A DNA stretch of 64,000 bases from Arthrobacter humicola (GCF_022803015.1 NZ_JAFKON010000003.1:124001-188000), one strand, 5' to 3'; numbered from the stretch's first letter, positions 44,305-54,408 are shown. Translations and numbers: made by a program. Notes: generated by a model not told the origin, from the sequence alone.

Positions 44305-47300
44305 TCAGTCGCACCTGACTCTCCACGGTCCTCGTTGCCAGGGCATGGTTAGCCTCCCGGAAGGGGCGTCGATAACGACGCTCTTCTCGGGCCAGGCACG
44401 CTCGAACGAGACGCTCCCACCCCCATTGTGTTGTGTTTCGGCGCGTCCTGGGTGGGACATGAAGGTGGATCCGTCCAATGAGTAGAATCCAAGATAGGTG
44501 CGCCGAACTGGCCTTCCATCGCGGGGCAGGCTGTAGTCGCGTTCGACCGTCTCCTTGGCCGCTCTGACGATCCAAAATAGCGCTTTGGAGTGTTGCTGAA
44601 GCACCGGAACCACACTGGAGATCTCCATGTGCGCTGTGTTTGGGCCCTCGTTGCGGACGGAGAAATTTTCAATGATGACGCCCTCCGCCTCAGTCCCCCA
44701 CCGGAACTCCTCTAGCTGCTCGACGTCAAGTAGCCTGCAAAAGGCCGTCGAGGGGATTATTCCGGACAGATGGCGGCTCTCTGACTGGTCCCACTCCCCG
44801 CTGGTGCCACTGTAATTAGTGGTGGTGATCTCGATTGGGACTGGAACCCCCCGACGATCCCACTCGTCGAGAGTGGATGCTTCAGGCCACGCCGATGCGT
44901 AGGGGTGATCCGCCAAGAAAAGGCCGTATGGATCACTGCTCTTCGGCACATCCGCTTGGGAATCGAGGTCGGCGGCCCAGTCCAACAGCTCGGGCAGCTT
45001 CTCGGCGTCGACCAGGTACGAATCCACCTGAATCCAAATCTGATGCCGGGATGGTTCGAGCGCGGCCTCCTCCGGTAGCAGTGGCTGGATCCACCCAAAG
45101 TTTCCCTCCAACAGCATCCATTTGGCGCCGTCCTTGGGACTTGTCACCATCATTAGGGTCTCAATGTTTGGCATGGACGCGTCGTCTACTGGCCACTCCG
45201 GGTCAAGGGATGACGGAAACTCAGGCGAAACCGGCGCGAACCAGGACTTCTCGCTATCCCTGAATGATCTGCTTTCTGGGGCTTTGAGAAGAACGCTCGG
45301 GTCGATGTCGGGCGCCCGCACATCAAGCGGACGCTGATACTCCGTTCGCTTGTCATCGTTCGATCGGGCGTCCAGCGGATAACGGTCGAGAATCAGTCCC
45401 AATGTTTCGAAGTACGCGATCCATTGGTACTTCTTTCCGATCCTTTCGGTCCTGTTGTCAGACGAAGGGTGCCATGAGACGGCCTTGTCAACTCGTCCGA
45501 AACGTTCCGGGGTCCAACCAAGGTCAAGCACCCGGTCAAAAATAAGCCGGGAAATAAGGTCGTTATCCACCTCCGCGGGAAGATTTACATCTCTCAGCGA
45601 CGTGTCGATGACGTACTTACGGAAGTCGTCGAAGTTCGACATCACGCCAATGGTGGAGTACGGGTAATCCGGGGGGCCCGTCATTGCTCCGATTTCTTCC
45701 GCCGATCGCACGGTTGCCGGCCACATGGACTCGTAGGGCGGTGAAACCACGTCGCGGAGAGTACCGTGGGGACACTCCCAGCCCAAGTCCAGAGCCCTGT
45801 CCAAGACACGCCGGGCGTAGTCTCGCGAGAATACATGCACAGGCCAATAGCCCCGCCCGACGGTGTAGTCGAACACTGCCTCAGCGAGCAGGAAGACAGC
45901 CGCTGTATCCCGAGTCCTCAGGCTTAGACCACATGCCACGGCGAACAGTCTTTCCTCAACGTATGGGTCATTGACGTCGTGGAAGTCGTTGAGGACGGTA
46001 CCGAAAAGGGCTGGCGCCGCTTCCAGCACCGAAATGAGCGCTTTCGTGGCATTGTCCCGGGTCGGGCGATGGCTGGAAGCCAAGGCCCACGCCAGAACGT
46101 GGGCCGTGAGGAGCCTCGAGTCGTCGTCGGCTGATTTGGCAGCCGGCGACCATGCCCAGGAGATCAGCTTCTGCAGGGGCGCACGCTCCCCCGGCTCCGC
46201 GTTGCAGTACTGAGTCCACGTCGCATCCCGATCCGGAAGACCGTAATCGTATAGCACGTCGTGAAGCCATAGGGCATTGGTGGCATGGTCCGGAATCGTC
46301 GCCACTTGGAGCACAGCGGTCATGGTTTCGTGCGAATAGTCATCACTGTTCCACAGTGAAAGAACAATTTCCCGGGTGCGCTCGTTAACAGCAGACCGCG
46401 ACCTCCACGCGAGGCTCTGCAGAAACCCTGTGTACAGCTCGTATTGCAAGCGGTTTGCAGGATCCACCACGGCGTCCACTAGCTCAACACCGTGTACCTC
46501 GGGCAGGATTGTCGCCAGCGCATCCAGCACCCCAGCGTGCGAGTACCACCGTGATGCCATTTCTTGGCACCGTTCAATGGTTTCCACGGAGTCGGAACTG
46601 CAAATCAGGCGCGCTATCGCAGCGTCGCCCAGTCGTTCGTAGGCAAACCTGATCGCTGCCCCATCACTCGATTGCGACTCGGTGAAGATTCCCTCGTGCA
46701 GTAAGCCGCGCAGCAGGCTGCCGCTCCAGCTGCGGTCTGGCAGGAAGGACTGAATGATTTTGCTGGCGGTTGCCCTCGGGAGGAACCGTCCCTGCTCTCG
46801 CATTGCGAGGGCAAAATTCTTGACGGCCGCCTGGACGAGCGCGTCCTCGGCATCGTAGTCGCAGCGGTCCGGACTACTCAGGGTGCGATTAACCGACTCC
46901 AGCAGGATGTCGTAAGTCCAGCTCAGCCCGGGGCCAGTTCGAGGGAAACTTCTGGCACCGCTCCTTTGCAGGGCGGTGCATAGCAACTTGAGGAAAAGGG
47001 GGTTGGTGAACTCGAGATCCAACAGCGGGAACGATGGCACTTCAATGTCGTACCAGCCAAGGAACTCTAGGACGGCGGCGTCAGCGACTTCAGTGAATCC
47101 CCGATGCACCTCGCTTGCAAGTTTTTCGAGCACATGCTCGGGGATGGTGTCAGCCAGGAACTCGGTGCGGCAGGACAATACGACCCTCAAGTTGGGGAAA
47201 GCCCTGGCCCGGTCAAGGAAGCTGGCCAGGTGCCGCGTCCAGATCCGGCGGTCTTCTGCCTCATTGAGCGCATCGATGATTATGAACCCGACTTCCCCAA

Positions 47301-48552
47301 GAGCTTCACATGCGACGCTGAATGTCGCGAGGAGCTGGCTAGCCGGCCCGTTGAACCCAACAATGCGTCCAAGCTCCGCCTCGATGGACCCTGATTGAAA
47401 GTGCTCGCCCAAAGCAATCAGCGTGGGCAGGCCCTGCCGCGTTCTCTGGCTCGCCAGATCGCACAAGAGATGGGTCTTACCTGAACCTCCTGTACCCTCG
47501 ATCAACAAAGTTGAGTTCGAGGAATGATGCCACCCGCGACTCCGGCCGAATCGTTCTATCCCATGCAGCGTTGACCCTATTTCCCTGACTCGCGAGTGAA
47601 GACTCGCGGCCTTGTCATAGTAAAAGCCGTCGCGTTCGGCATGCTCTGACAGCAACCGGGCCACCGTCCGCAGATGCGACTTTGCGGTCTGAAGAGCGGC
47701 GCTGACATCGGGCAGGTTGATTTGAGGGTTGAGCGCAACATCTCGAGCAGTCTCCAGCAGTCCATCCATGTGGTCCAAGGCGGCGTCCGCAGCTGTAGTG
47801 GCGTCGCTGAACTCGTCCCGGTGTTCGTCAGGAATTGTGAAACCGTAGCGGCGGGACTTGCGGAGGGCCGCGAGCTGGTCGCGGATCAGGGACTGAAGGC
47901 CTACCGTGCGGCCCAGGCCTTCGAACGCTTCAGACAGCGGCAGCACAACGTTGAGTTCAGGTGTGTAACGGGGGCCGGCAGATGACACGCATTGGGATGC
48001 GATGCGTTCAAAGTCGTACAGAGAGAAGCCTTCAAGATCAAACCAATACCGCAGACGTCCGACCTGGTCGGGCCGGCTCAAAAAGTGGTGGAGTTCCGAC
48101 TCTCCAGCATATTCAAACAAGACTTTGCGACCAAGGGCGGCCGCCGCAGCCGTCCACTTCTCCACGTGGTCATTCCACTTAGTGTGCGCGCTCTTCGACC
48201 GGGCGGTGTCGCCTGACGGCCGATCGTATGGCAAGACGACAAGATACTTCGTGAGGGTCGGCTCCCGATCGAGCGCGCGCTTGATAGATTCCCCAATGGC
48301 CGCGAACTCCGCGGAATCGAGTTGGAAGAAGAACTTGGTCTGCCATGCCCATATCTCGCCGTTGGGCAGGAGGCCTCGGCCTTCCCGACCGCCGTCCGGG
48401 TTGCCAAAGCGCTCAAATCGCGTCCCCGTCGGAAAGCCGATCAGGCCCTCACGCATTAGCTGCGAGACGAGTTCCTCAAAGCCTCCCGCTTGAGATGGCG
48501 GAGTGCCCCATGACCGGATGTCGCGGAAGTTGATGTTGGGTAGGAGCCCCAT
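44305..48552 (-). CDS. Avs-like STAND NTPase with N-terminal PD-(D/E)XK nuclease
   Basis: A 1415-residue protein. N-terminus (about 15-140): FEELVSQLM, FERFGNPDGGREG and EIWAWQTKFFF give the D...(Q)xK pattern of a PD-(D/E)XK nuclease. Central STAND/NACHT-type NTPase: Walker A IEGTGGSGKTHLL (about 351-363), Walker B GFIIIDALNEAED (about 422-434), sensor VVLSCRTEF (about 457). The last 900 residues are a long helical repeat region, the expected ligand sensor. This is the layout of Avs (AVAST) antiphage proteins, which degrade DNA after recognising a conserved phage protein. ATG 48552 is preferred to an upstream frame start because AGAGGA precedes it and the nuclease begins directly. Family assignment is by architecture. 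Confidence 0.78.
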   Translation of the reverse strand: MGLLPNINFRDIRSWGTPPSQAGGFEELVSQLMREGLIGFPTGTRFERFGNPDGGREGRGLLPNGEIWAWQTKFFFQLDSAEFAAIGESIKRALDREPTLTKYLVVLPYDRPSGDTARSKSAHTKWNDHVEKWTAAAAALGRKVLFEYAGESELHHFLSRPDQVGRLRYWFDLEGFSLYDFERIASQCVSSAGPRYTPELNVVLPLSEAFEGLGRTVGLQSLIRDQLAALRKSRRYGFTIPDEHRDEFSDATTAADAALDHMDGLLETARDVALNPQINLPDVSAALQTAKSHLRTVARLLSEHAERDGFYYDKAASLHSRVREIGSTLHGIERFGRSRGWHHSSNSTLLIEGTGGSGKTHLLCDLASQRTRQGLPTLIALGEHFQSGSIEAELGRIVGFNGPASQLLATFSVACEALGEVGFIIIDALNEAEDRRIWTRHLASFLDRARAFPNLRVVLSCRTEFLADTIPEHVLEKLASEVHRGFTEVADAAVLEFLGWYDIEVPSFPLLDLEFTNPLFLKLLCTALQRSGARSFPRTGPGLSWTYDILLESVNRTLSSPDRCDYDAEDALVQAAVKNFALAMREQGRFLPRATASKIIQSFLPDRSWSGSLLRGLLHEGIFTESQSSDGAAIRFAYERLGDAAIARLICSSDSVETIERCQEMASRWYSHAGVLDALATILPEVHGVELVDAVVDPANRLQYELYTGFLQSLAWRSRSAVNERTREIVLSLWNSDDYSHETMTAVLQVATIPDHATNALWLHDVLYDYGLPDRDATWTQYCNAEPGERAPLQKLISWAWSPAAKSADDDSRLLTAHVLAWALASSHRPTRDNATKALISVLEAAPALFGTVLNDFHDVNDPYVEERLFAVACGLSLRTRDTAAVFLLAEAVFDYTVGRGYWPVHVFSRDYARRVLDRALDLGWECPHGTLRDVVSPPYESMWPATVRSAEEIGAMTGPPDYPYSTIGVMSNFDDFRKYVIDTSLRDVNLPAEVDNDLISRLIFDRVLDLGWTPERFGRVDKAVSWHPSSDNRTERIGKKYQWIAYFETLGLILDRYPLDARSNDDKRTEYQRPLDVRAPDIDPSVLLKAPESRSFRDSEKSWFAPVSPEFPSSLDPEWPVDDASMPNIETLMMVTSPKDGAKWMLLEGNFGWIQPLLPEEAALEPSRHQIWIQVDSYLVDAEKLPELLDWAADLDSQADVPKSSDPYGLFLADHPYASAWPEASTLDEWDRRGVPVPIEITTTNYSGTSGEWDQSESRHLSGIIPSTAFCRLLDVEQLEEFRWGTEAEGVIIENFSVRNEGPNTAHMEISSVVPVLQQHSKALFWIVRAAKETVERDYSLPRDGRPVRRTYLGFYSLDGSTFMSHPGRAETQHNGGGSVSFERAWPEKSVVIDAPSGRLTMPWQRGPWRVRCD

Positions 48553-49175
48553 CCCCCAAAGTCCTCTCTGTACCCAGTGTTTCCAGGTGCCTCCCAAGAA
48601 TAAGTGGCGACGGACTCCGAACACCGGGCCGGCCGTTTTGCGTCGATACCGTGTCGAGGGATTGCCTCCGCATCGAGGACGCGATCGAGGGCTGTACAGA
48701 ACAGCTTTGCAGCAGCCGTCACACATTCAAGCCACCATTGCCTCCTCCAGTTGATTTCATATGCGGCGGCCACTGAGAACTGCGGAGGTTCAGGCCAAGA
48801 TCCGTGTAAAGAGCGGCGCGGCAGTGCGGTTTCATTATGAGCTGCCGCCCGACATCGTCGCCTTCGCTATCGCAACTGAGCTCTCCACATCGCCAGTCGC
48901 GACCTGCCGCCTTTCCGACGGATGCGCCCGTTCGCGCGTTAACGGCCTGGCGTCAGTAGCTGTGGAACTGCGCCCCCTGGAGATCCGGTTTCTGGGACGT
49001 TGATTTTGGGGGCATCCGCCGAGCCCTTTGCCGGGTACGCCGCCTTAGCCCGGAAAATTGTGCATCCCGTGTCTGCGGAAGCCGATGCAAACGACACGCC
49101 CCGGGTCCGCTATCAGGACGACGCCTGCTCCCGACGAACACACACGGTGCCTGCCGCTAATAAGTCGGACATAAG
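48553..49175. other. Mostly gene-free stretch; one weak small frame at 48761-49003
   Basis: Upstream region of the STAND gene. The only candidate is a plus-strand frame of 80 codons at 48761-49003 (FHYELPPDIVAFAIATELST inside) with moderate codon bias and no recognised family; I do not call it a gene. No terminator or further repeat was found before J3. Confidence 0.3.
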
Positions 49176-49676
49176 TGTTGACAGTGTCAACAGCCCCTTT
49201 GGCAGGACAAACGGAGCGCCGGCAGCTCCCCGGAAGTCCCGAAGGGCCTTTCAGGATGTTCCGCCCTAAAGCCTATGTTCGTCATGTCGTTCCCGTCACC
49301 AGGAACCATGAACAGGTGTAAGAGCATCCACGACCAACCCGATAGAACCGGAACGAGGAACCCCATAAATCCAGCACATAGCCGGCGGAGGGCCCACCAG
49401 CCAGGGCACTGAACCCGTTACCCACACACCTGAATAGGCCCCCGCGGCGGCCACGCCAAAGCCCGCGAACCTAGCGTCAGAGGACGCCACCGCCAGCTTT
49501 GTACACACGTTAAAGCAAAAACCCCCTCTGACGAGGGGGTTTGCGTGCCCAAGGTGGGACTCGAACTGCATTCCCTCCCCCGCAAACACTGGACTCCCGC
49601 GGAAACATACGGAATCCGGCCCGGTCCGACCCACATACGACCCGGTCCGAAGCCCAGGGTGTGCACATTGTGCACA
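49176..49676 (-). repeat. Junction repeat J3 (complete)
   Basis: Complete 501-bp copy. Left palindrome TGTTGACA-G-TGTCAACA (49176-49192); half-site TTGTACACAC near 49500; terminator hairpin CCCCCTC/GAGGGGG (49522-49539) flanked by A and T runs on opposite sides; tRNA 3'-end reverse complement (49545-49566, one substitution relative to the other copies); conserved right part; right palindrome TGTGCACA-T-TGTGCACA (49660-49676). The left palindrome shares its arms with the right palindrome of J2, so module II is bracketed by matching sites. Confidence 0.85.
49522..49539. terminator. Bidirectional terminator hairpin in J3
   Basis: Stem CCCCCTC/GAGGGGG with loop TGAC, preceded by AAAA and followed by TTT, so it can terminate in both directions. 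On the minus strand it directly follows the tRNA 3' remnant, as a native tRNA terminator would. Confidence 0.7.
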
Positions 49677-49823
49677 CCCTCCTTTTGCCCACTTCGGCGC
49701 CCCCAACCAAAGGGCCACATATGCCTGGGACCAATCCCAATGGCCAGTACGCTCGTCCAGCGATGATAATCAGTCCTCCCCGATCGGTGTGACGGGTTTC
49801 CCCCCCGGTGCGAGAATGTCTGC

Positions 49824-50402
49824 ATGCTCACCTTCCTGGAGACTGAACGACTTCTGCTCCGGCAGTTCACCCCCGACGATGGGGAGATACTCGTGGAACT
49901 GGACAGCGATCCGCGCGTGATGCGGTACATCACTGGCGGTATCCCCACCCCCCGGGACGAGATAGAAGGCGACTTCCTCCCGGCATTCCTCGACTACTAC
50001 CAGCGCTTTCCCGGCTACGGGTTCTGGGCCGCGATCGAGAAGACGACCGGGGAATTCCTCGGCTGGTTCCACTTCCGGCCAGGCCCCGACGATCCACAAG
50101 ATCAGCCGGAACTGGGCTACCGGTTGCGCCACGCGGCCTGGGGAAAGGGGCACGCGACGGAGGGATCGCGGGCGCTGATCGCCAAGGGGTTCACCGAGTT
50201 CGGGGTGCAACGGGTTGTAGCCTCGACCATGGCAGTCAACACGGCCTCCCGAAGGGTGATGGAGAAATCCGGGATGCGCCTCGTGCGGGCCTTCGTCGCC
50301 GACTGGCCGGTGTCCGTTCCGGGCGACGAACACGGCGACGTCGAGTACGCGATCACCCGAGATGAATGGGAGACCGACGATTCCCGCCTTCATCCCCAGT
50401 GA
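49824..50402 (+). CDS. GNAT acetyltransferase, RimJ/RimL type
   Basis: A 192-residue N-acetyltransferase. TERLLLRQFTPDD at the start, GYRLRHAAWGKGHATEGS as the acetyl-CoA pyrophosphate loop, and NTASRRVMEKSGMR near the C-terminus are typical RimJ/RimL-like features. It would acetylate an amino group of a protein N-terminus, small molecule or antibiotic; the substrate cannot be told. Single gene starting about 150 bases after J3, so it is the first cargo of module III. Confidence 0.9.
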   Translation: MLTFLETERLLLRQFTPDDGEILVELDSDPRVMRYITGGIPTPRDEIEGDFLPAFLDYYQRFPGYGFWAAIEKTTGEFLGWFHFRPGPDDPQDQPELGYRLRHAAWGKGHATEGSRALIAKGFTEFGVQRVVASTMAVNTASRRVMEKSGMRLVRAFVADWPVSVPGDEHGDVEYAITRDEWETDDSRLHPQ

Positions 50403-50955
50403 CCCCACCGGTATCAGTCGACCGGACGTAAAGACACCGCAGCGAGGTCCGCGAACGACTCTAAGGGGATACAACCGAAGCCGTGCCAGCGCGAACATCA
50501 CAGCGGCGAGGGCCGGACTGAGACCGAAAGCACCCTCCCCCTTCCCATCGCCCAGGTTGAATCGACCGTCTTTTGGGGCCGGCCAGCTCTTTTCGCCGCA
50601 TGGAACCGAAGGGACGGCGCTGCGGAAGAGGATGGGGACTCCTGAACCTCGAGAGTTTGCCCGACCCGGATCTCATCCTTGCGCGTCTCCGGGGACCTCG
50701 GGCCGTCTCGAGCGTTCATGGGGGTCATGGCCGGCGGGCGGCCGCCGAGTCTGCCCTGGCTTACGCGGTCGCTTGGCCGGCCTTCGTGCCTTCGTGCAAC
50801 CGCGGTCGTTCGTACGCTGCACGAGACGCGAACACGTCGAAATTTGGCTTGCGGGGCGATCTTGTTGTGTCCGGCCAGGGGTCAGTAAGTGACCGGAACC
50901 TATCTCTCGACGTCCAAGAATCCAGACCCTTCGACTCCGGACCAAGTGGCCGCCG
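50403..50955. other. Gene-free stretch of about 550 bases
   Basis: Frames on both strands are proline/arginine/serine-rich out-of-frame translations without motifs. No repeat, tRNA or hairpin with a T-run recognised. It separates two converging genes. Confidence 0.4.
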
Positions 50956-52041
50956 CTAGCCGCCGGCGCTGCACGGGGCAATGGATCGGGGCGCAGGTTC
51001 GGCCGCGGCCAGATCCTTTATCTTGGCTATGCGGGCTTTGGTATCCGGGTCCGCCTCGAGTTTCGTGTAGACAGGGGCACCGGCAGCTTTGAAGGCGGCA
51101 ACCTCGGCCGCCGTTGCTACGACCACGGTTCCGCCGTCCTTGCAGAATTTCGCCGCATCGTCCGCCGTCTCGGTCATTGTTTCCACGGCCCACGTGCGGG
51201 TGGCTGCCGCCGCGTCTTTCAGGGCCCCCCGCTGACCCTCGCTCAAGGCTTGAAACGACCTCGTGTTGATGACCAGGGAGTTCAACTTGGAGTAGAGGAC
51301 CATGTTGCCGGTCGCGGTCGTGGCCTTCGGGAGCGACCCGGCCAACGCGAACGACGATTCCGCCGCCACCACCGTTCCCGCGGCCATACCGTCATAGAAC
51401 TGTTCGCCGACCAGATCGTCCGGAGTGGCACCCATCGTGCTCAGCAGATCGTAGGTCGTATCGGACCGGGGAGCCCGTACTGTTTTTCCTGCAAGATCAG
51501 CCGGCGTCAGTACGGGTCCGAAGAAGGAGAAGAGCATTCGCGTGCCTTCTGGGAACAGGGCAAGACCGGACACACCGACCTTGTCCAGCCCTGCAAGCAT
51601 TTCGTCCGCGACTGCCGGGTCCGACACCTTCGCCATCAGTGCATTGGATGTCACGAGGAATGGCGCATGAAGTGCCGCAAAGGAACTCACCCCTTCGGTG
51701 TCCCAGGCCCGGGCCGGAACCAGCCCCATATCGAAATCGCCGCTCACCACTGCGCGCGCCACTGCTTGATCCGGGTCGTCCTTGTCCTCACCCACGGCCT
51801 TCCACACCGGTTCGATCAGGACCTTGCCCCCGGAGTGTTCCTTCACGTTGCGGGCGAATTCCTCAATCTGAGCGGCGGCCGGGCGGCCGGGCTCATCATC
51901 GGTCGCTATCCGCAGGGTCTTGGTCTGTTCTGCCGCCGGCGGCGGGCTGGCCGTCGTTGCGCTGCATCCCGCTGTGGTCAGAAGTGCTGCTAATCCGAAC
52001 CCTACAGAAGTCATGAAGTTGAACGGATTTTTCATAACCAC
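50956..52041 (-). CDS. Orphan TRAP-type (DctP) solute-binding lipoprotein
   Basis: A 361-residue lipoprotein with a signal peptide ending in TTAGC (Cys26). The body shows the DctP/TRAP order: TLRIATDDEPG, FDMGLVPARAW, LTPADLAGKTVRAPRS, then SKLNSLVINTRSFQAL. TRAP binding proteins pass organic acids to DctQM membrane proteins, but no dctQ or dctM is present here, so it must work with permeases elsewhere or be a stand-alone binding protein. ATG 52035, two codons in, is an alternative start. Confidence 0.8.
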   Translation of the reverse strand: MVMKNPFNFMTSVGFGLAALLTTAGCSATTASPPPAAEQTKTLRIATDDEPGRPAAAQIEEFARNVKEHSGGKVLIEPVWKAVGEDKDDPDQAVARAVVSGDFDMGLVPARAWDTEGVSSFAALHAPFLVTSNALMAKVSDPAVADEMLAGLDKVGVSGLALFPEGTRMLFSFFGPVLTPADLAGKTVRAPRSDTTYDLLSTMGATPDDLVGEQFYDGMAAGTVVAAESSFALAGSLPKATTATGNMVLYSKLNSLVINTRSFQALSEGQRGALKDAAAATRTWAVETMTETADDAAKFCKDGGTVVVATAAEVAAFKAAGAPVYTKLEADPDTKARIAKIKDLAAAEPAPRSIAPCSAGG

Positions 52042-52247
52042 GCGCCTTCCGGACGATGAATCAGTGATGCAGACGTTGGGACGGGAGACTGGTGACGCAG
52101 CGCAGCTGGAAACGTGCGTGTCCGCAAGCTACGCCCAACGCCGCAGCGAAGCAACAGCGGACGGCAACGCCGGACCGCCGTCCTGTTGCGCAGCGAATCT
52201 TCCGCTGTGCTGGCCCAACCGAGGACAGTTCGGGGCCCGTTTAACGG

Positions 52248-52515
52248 TGTGGACTATCTACACATCACGTATGGCCAGACAATGCGCCACCAGCCTCGCC
52301 CCAGGTCCCAGTACACAAGGAATCCGGGGAAAAATCTTCACCAAACCCCCGCGGGTCATGCCAACACCAGCCCCACGGCAGGAAGAGGCGCAAGACCAAC
52401 CAAGGCCACTGGGACAGGCCAGAAAGGAGGCTCGAATGACCCCACATCCCAGCACGCGGAGGACCTACAGTAAAGGCGCCTGACCCCGCCACCCACAGTG
52501 GCGGGCGGAGATGGC
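52248..52515 (-). repeat. Junction repeat, left part only (J3b)
   Basis: Partial copy: a degenerate left palindrome TGTGGACT-A-TCTACACA (52248-52264) followed by the conserved left part (GGTCATGCC, CCAGAAAGGAGGCTCGAATG, CCCCACATCCCAGCA, CCCGCCACCCACA). It ends before the hairpin and tRNA remnant, which are missing. It suggests a deletion of one junction inside module III. Confidence 0.7.
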
Positions 52516-52526
52516 AAATCCGTGGG

Positions 52527-53192
52527 TTAGGTGATCTCCTCGCATGGTGGTGCCGGCTGAGCGGTTACTACTTGGGTATTCGGATCGTACTCTAGGGCCG
52601 GCCTTCCGGCCACGATCACTGTAGCGCGCTCCCACGGCCGGTCTTCAAGTAGGAAGGGAATTTCTTGTTCTTCCCACTCCCTGTGCAGGTCTTCTTCTTC
52701 CTGGCCATCTCGTTCCAGGAGGCGACGTCGGGCTTCAAAGTTGTCGCACTGCACCCAGATTGAAGCGTCGACTAGGTCGGAGAGAGCTTGGCGTGATGAT
52801 CCGCTCCCTTCCACCCACACCACGGAACGCCCGGCGGGTAGAGCTATGGCACCTGGACGTTCTCGGGCCACCCAACCCGGCGGACGGTAATGGACTGCCT
52901 CGCCTTGGAGCAGAGGTTCGAGGACACCGTCACGGAGTTCATCGGCCCAGTCAAAAAACGAGAGATGCCACGCTACATCGTCCGTGTGAACGACATCTGA
53001 GTCCGGCACTCGAGCTAGTAGACGATCGACCAGGGTGGTCTTGCCCGCCCCGCTCCTTCCATCTACCGCTACAACCCAGGGCCGGTTCGGACGTTGTCCT
53101 GCTGCCGGCAGCAGCCGCCGCACCAAGCCTTCCAGTGACTCGGCTTGCCACAGTCCCCCATCGGGTTCGCCGACTTCCGGTTTCATATCCAT
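52527..53192 (-). CDS. Uridine-kinase-like P-loop kinase
   Basis: A 221-residue P-loop protein. Walker A VAVDGRSGAGKTTLVDRL, then DSDVVHTDDVAWHLSFFDW (the D-D motif typical of uridine kinase-like enzymes), YRPPGW, and a basic lid LERDGQEEE. It resembles the small nucleoside/(d)NMP-kinase-like proteins of actinobacteria; substrate unknown. ATG 53192 has GAGG just upstream and is preferred to the longer frame from 53270; ATG 53186 is also possible. No partner gene visible. Confidence 0.78.
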   Translation of the reverse strand: MDMKPEVGEPDGGLWQAESLEGLVRRLLPAAGQRPNRPWVVAVDGRSGAGKTTLVDRLLARVPDSDVVHTDDVAWHLSFFDWADELRDGVLEPLLQGEAVHYRPPGWVARERPGAIALPAGRSVVWVEGSGSSRQALSDLVDASIWVQCDNFEARRRLLERDGQEEEDLHREWEEQEIPFLLEDRPWERATVIVAGRPALEYDPNTQVVTAQPAPPCEEIT

Positions 53193-53491
53193 GGTTACCT
53201 CGACTTCGATTATCGGTCCCGCCCGAAGCTGCCTGGTATGAAGTCTCGAGAGTTGCTGTGTATAGCGCAAGCTCTTTTCGTGGCTGATGATAGCTGGTGT
53301 ACTTCAATCTGCGCCGGCCTGCCGTGTTGCGGTGTCCGGCTGATTCGGTGCGATGAACGTCTAGGGTCATTTCCCTGTTGCGGGGAGAGCGCGGTCCCGT
53401 AGCGCAGCAACGTGCGCTACTCGCGGACCGGCGGTTCGAAGGCCCATGCTGCCGAGTGCTGAAGGCGGATTGACGCCCAGCGTGTGCGTGG

Positions 53492-53555
53492 CTCAAGGAG
53501 CTCGAACTGGAGAACCAGGAACTGCGCAGCGCAGCGAAAGTGCGATTTTCCCCGT
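53492..53555 (+). mobile_element. IS3-family OrfA remnant
   Basis: The plus-strand frame reads LKELELENQELRSAAKVR, the heptad-rich segment at the C-terminus of IS3-type OrfA proteins. It is out of frame with any longer gene and flanked by unrelated sequence, so it is only a fragment. Confidence 0.5.
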
Positions 53556-53793
53556 GTCCCCCAAGGTCACCGAGATCCGCATCGAATCCCACAGGCGGGC
53601 AATCCGCCGGCACGATGCCGGTGTGGACGACATCCCAGCAGTCAATGTGGTCTCACCAGTGGCCCGTCGGGTCGTCCCGGGAAGACCGCCGAAGGACCAA
53701 AAGGCAGCAGGGCTGAGGCATGGATCGGCCGGCATGACGACACGCGCGGCGCAAGTTCCTCTGATTGTCGATAGCCGGTGCCACCATCGAGAT

Positions 53794-54084
53794 ATGAGCA
53801 CTCCAACAGTGGAAGCAGCGATCAATGAGCTCATGGATTGGGAGTGGCACGCAGTCGAGGAGTTACTCGCGAAACGCGGCCTCCTGGGCGATGGACTCCT
53901 CGTTGAGGACTACACAGGACTGATGTCATGGCTCGAGTCAGTGACCCGGTACACCGTCGTGCATTCCGCGTCAGTGGCCGTCCTGTTCGTGAACTCCTTC
54001 CCGGTCGATGCCATCTCCTTCCACCGCGACCTTCTCGGCTCCGACGATCCGAAGTCGTTCTTCACCCTCATGCCGCGGACGTAG
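53794..54084 (+). CDS. Small hypothetical protein
   Basis: A 96-residue frame beginning STPTVEAAINELMDWEWHAV and continuing LLAKRGLLGDGLLVEDYTGL, then a hydrophobic stretch SASVAVLFVNSFPV. Codon use is consistent with coding. No family recognised. The frame continues upstream to 53446 through IS3 debris, so ATG 53794 is the more credible start. A 58-codon frame at 54146-54322 just downstream (Thr/Ala-rich) is not called. Confidence 0.4.
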   Translation: MSTPTVEAAINELMDWEWHAVEELLAKRGLLGDGLLVEDYTGLMSWLESVTRYTVVHSASVAVLFVNSFPVDAISFHRDLLGSDDPKSFFTLMPRT

Positions 54085-54408
54085 AAGCTCAGCGGCACGC
54101 GGACAGGCGCGTCGACTGGCACCTTCGGCCGGTCATGCCGTACAAATGATGGCTATGACGACGACCACCGAAGCGCCGGCCTTTCACGCGACAGACGAAA
54201 CCGCGACCGCTCAAACCCATCGTGTGGTCTTCTCGGACCCCGACACCGTGACGGCGACAGCGGTACGCGACACTGACACTCGGGGCGCCGCCCAGGCCCC
54301 GGTCTTCTCGAGCCCCTACTGATCTCCCCCGCCCGCCATGTCAGAGCTCCGGCCTGCTGACCTTCGCGCGCCTTCCCTGAGCATGGCCAAACCCGTGAAC
54401 CGAGTCCC

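Noticed and set aside
50362..50959. Plus-strand frames after the acetyltransferase gene
   Set aside because: Arg/Ser/Pro-rich composition, overlapping each other in different frames, no motif or ribosome-binding site.
53393..53450. tRNA-like stretch (GTAGCGCAGCAACGTGCGC ... GGTTCGAA)
   Set aside because: A D-arm-like and T-loop-like piece are present but anticodon arm and paired acceptor stem are missing; at most a decayed tRNA fragment.
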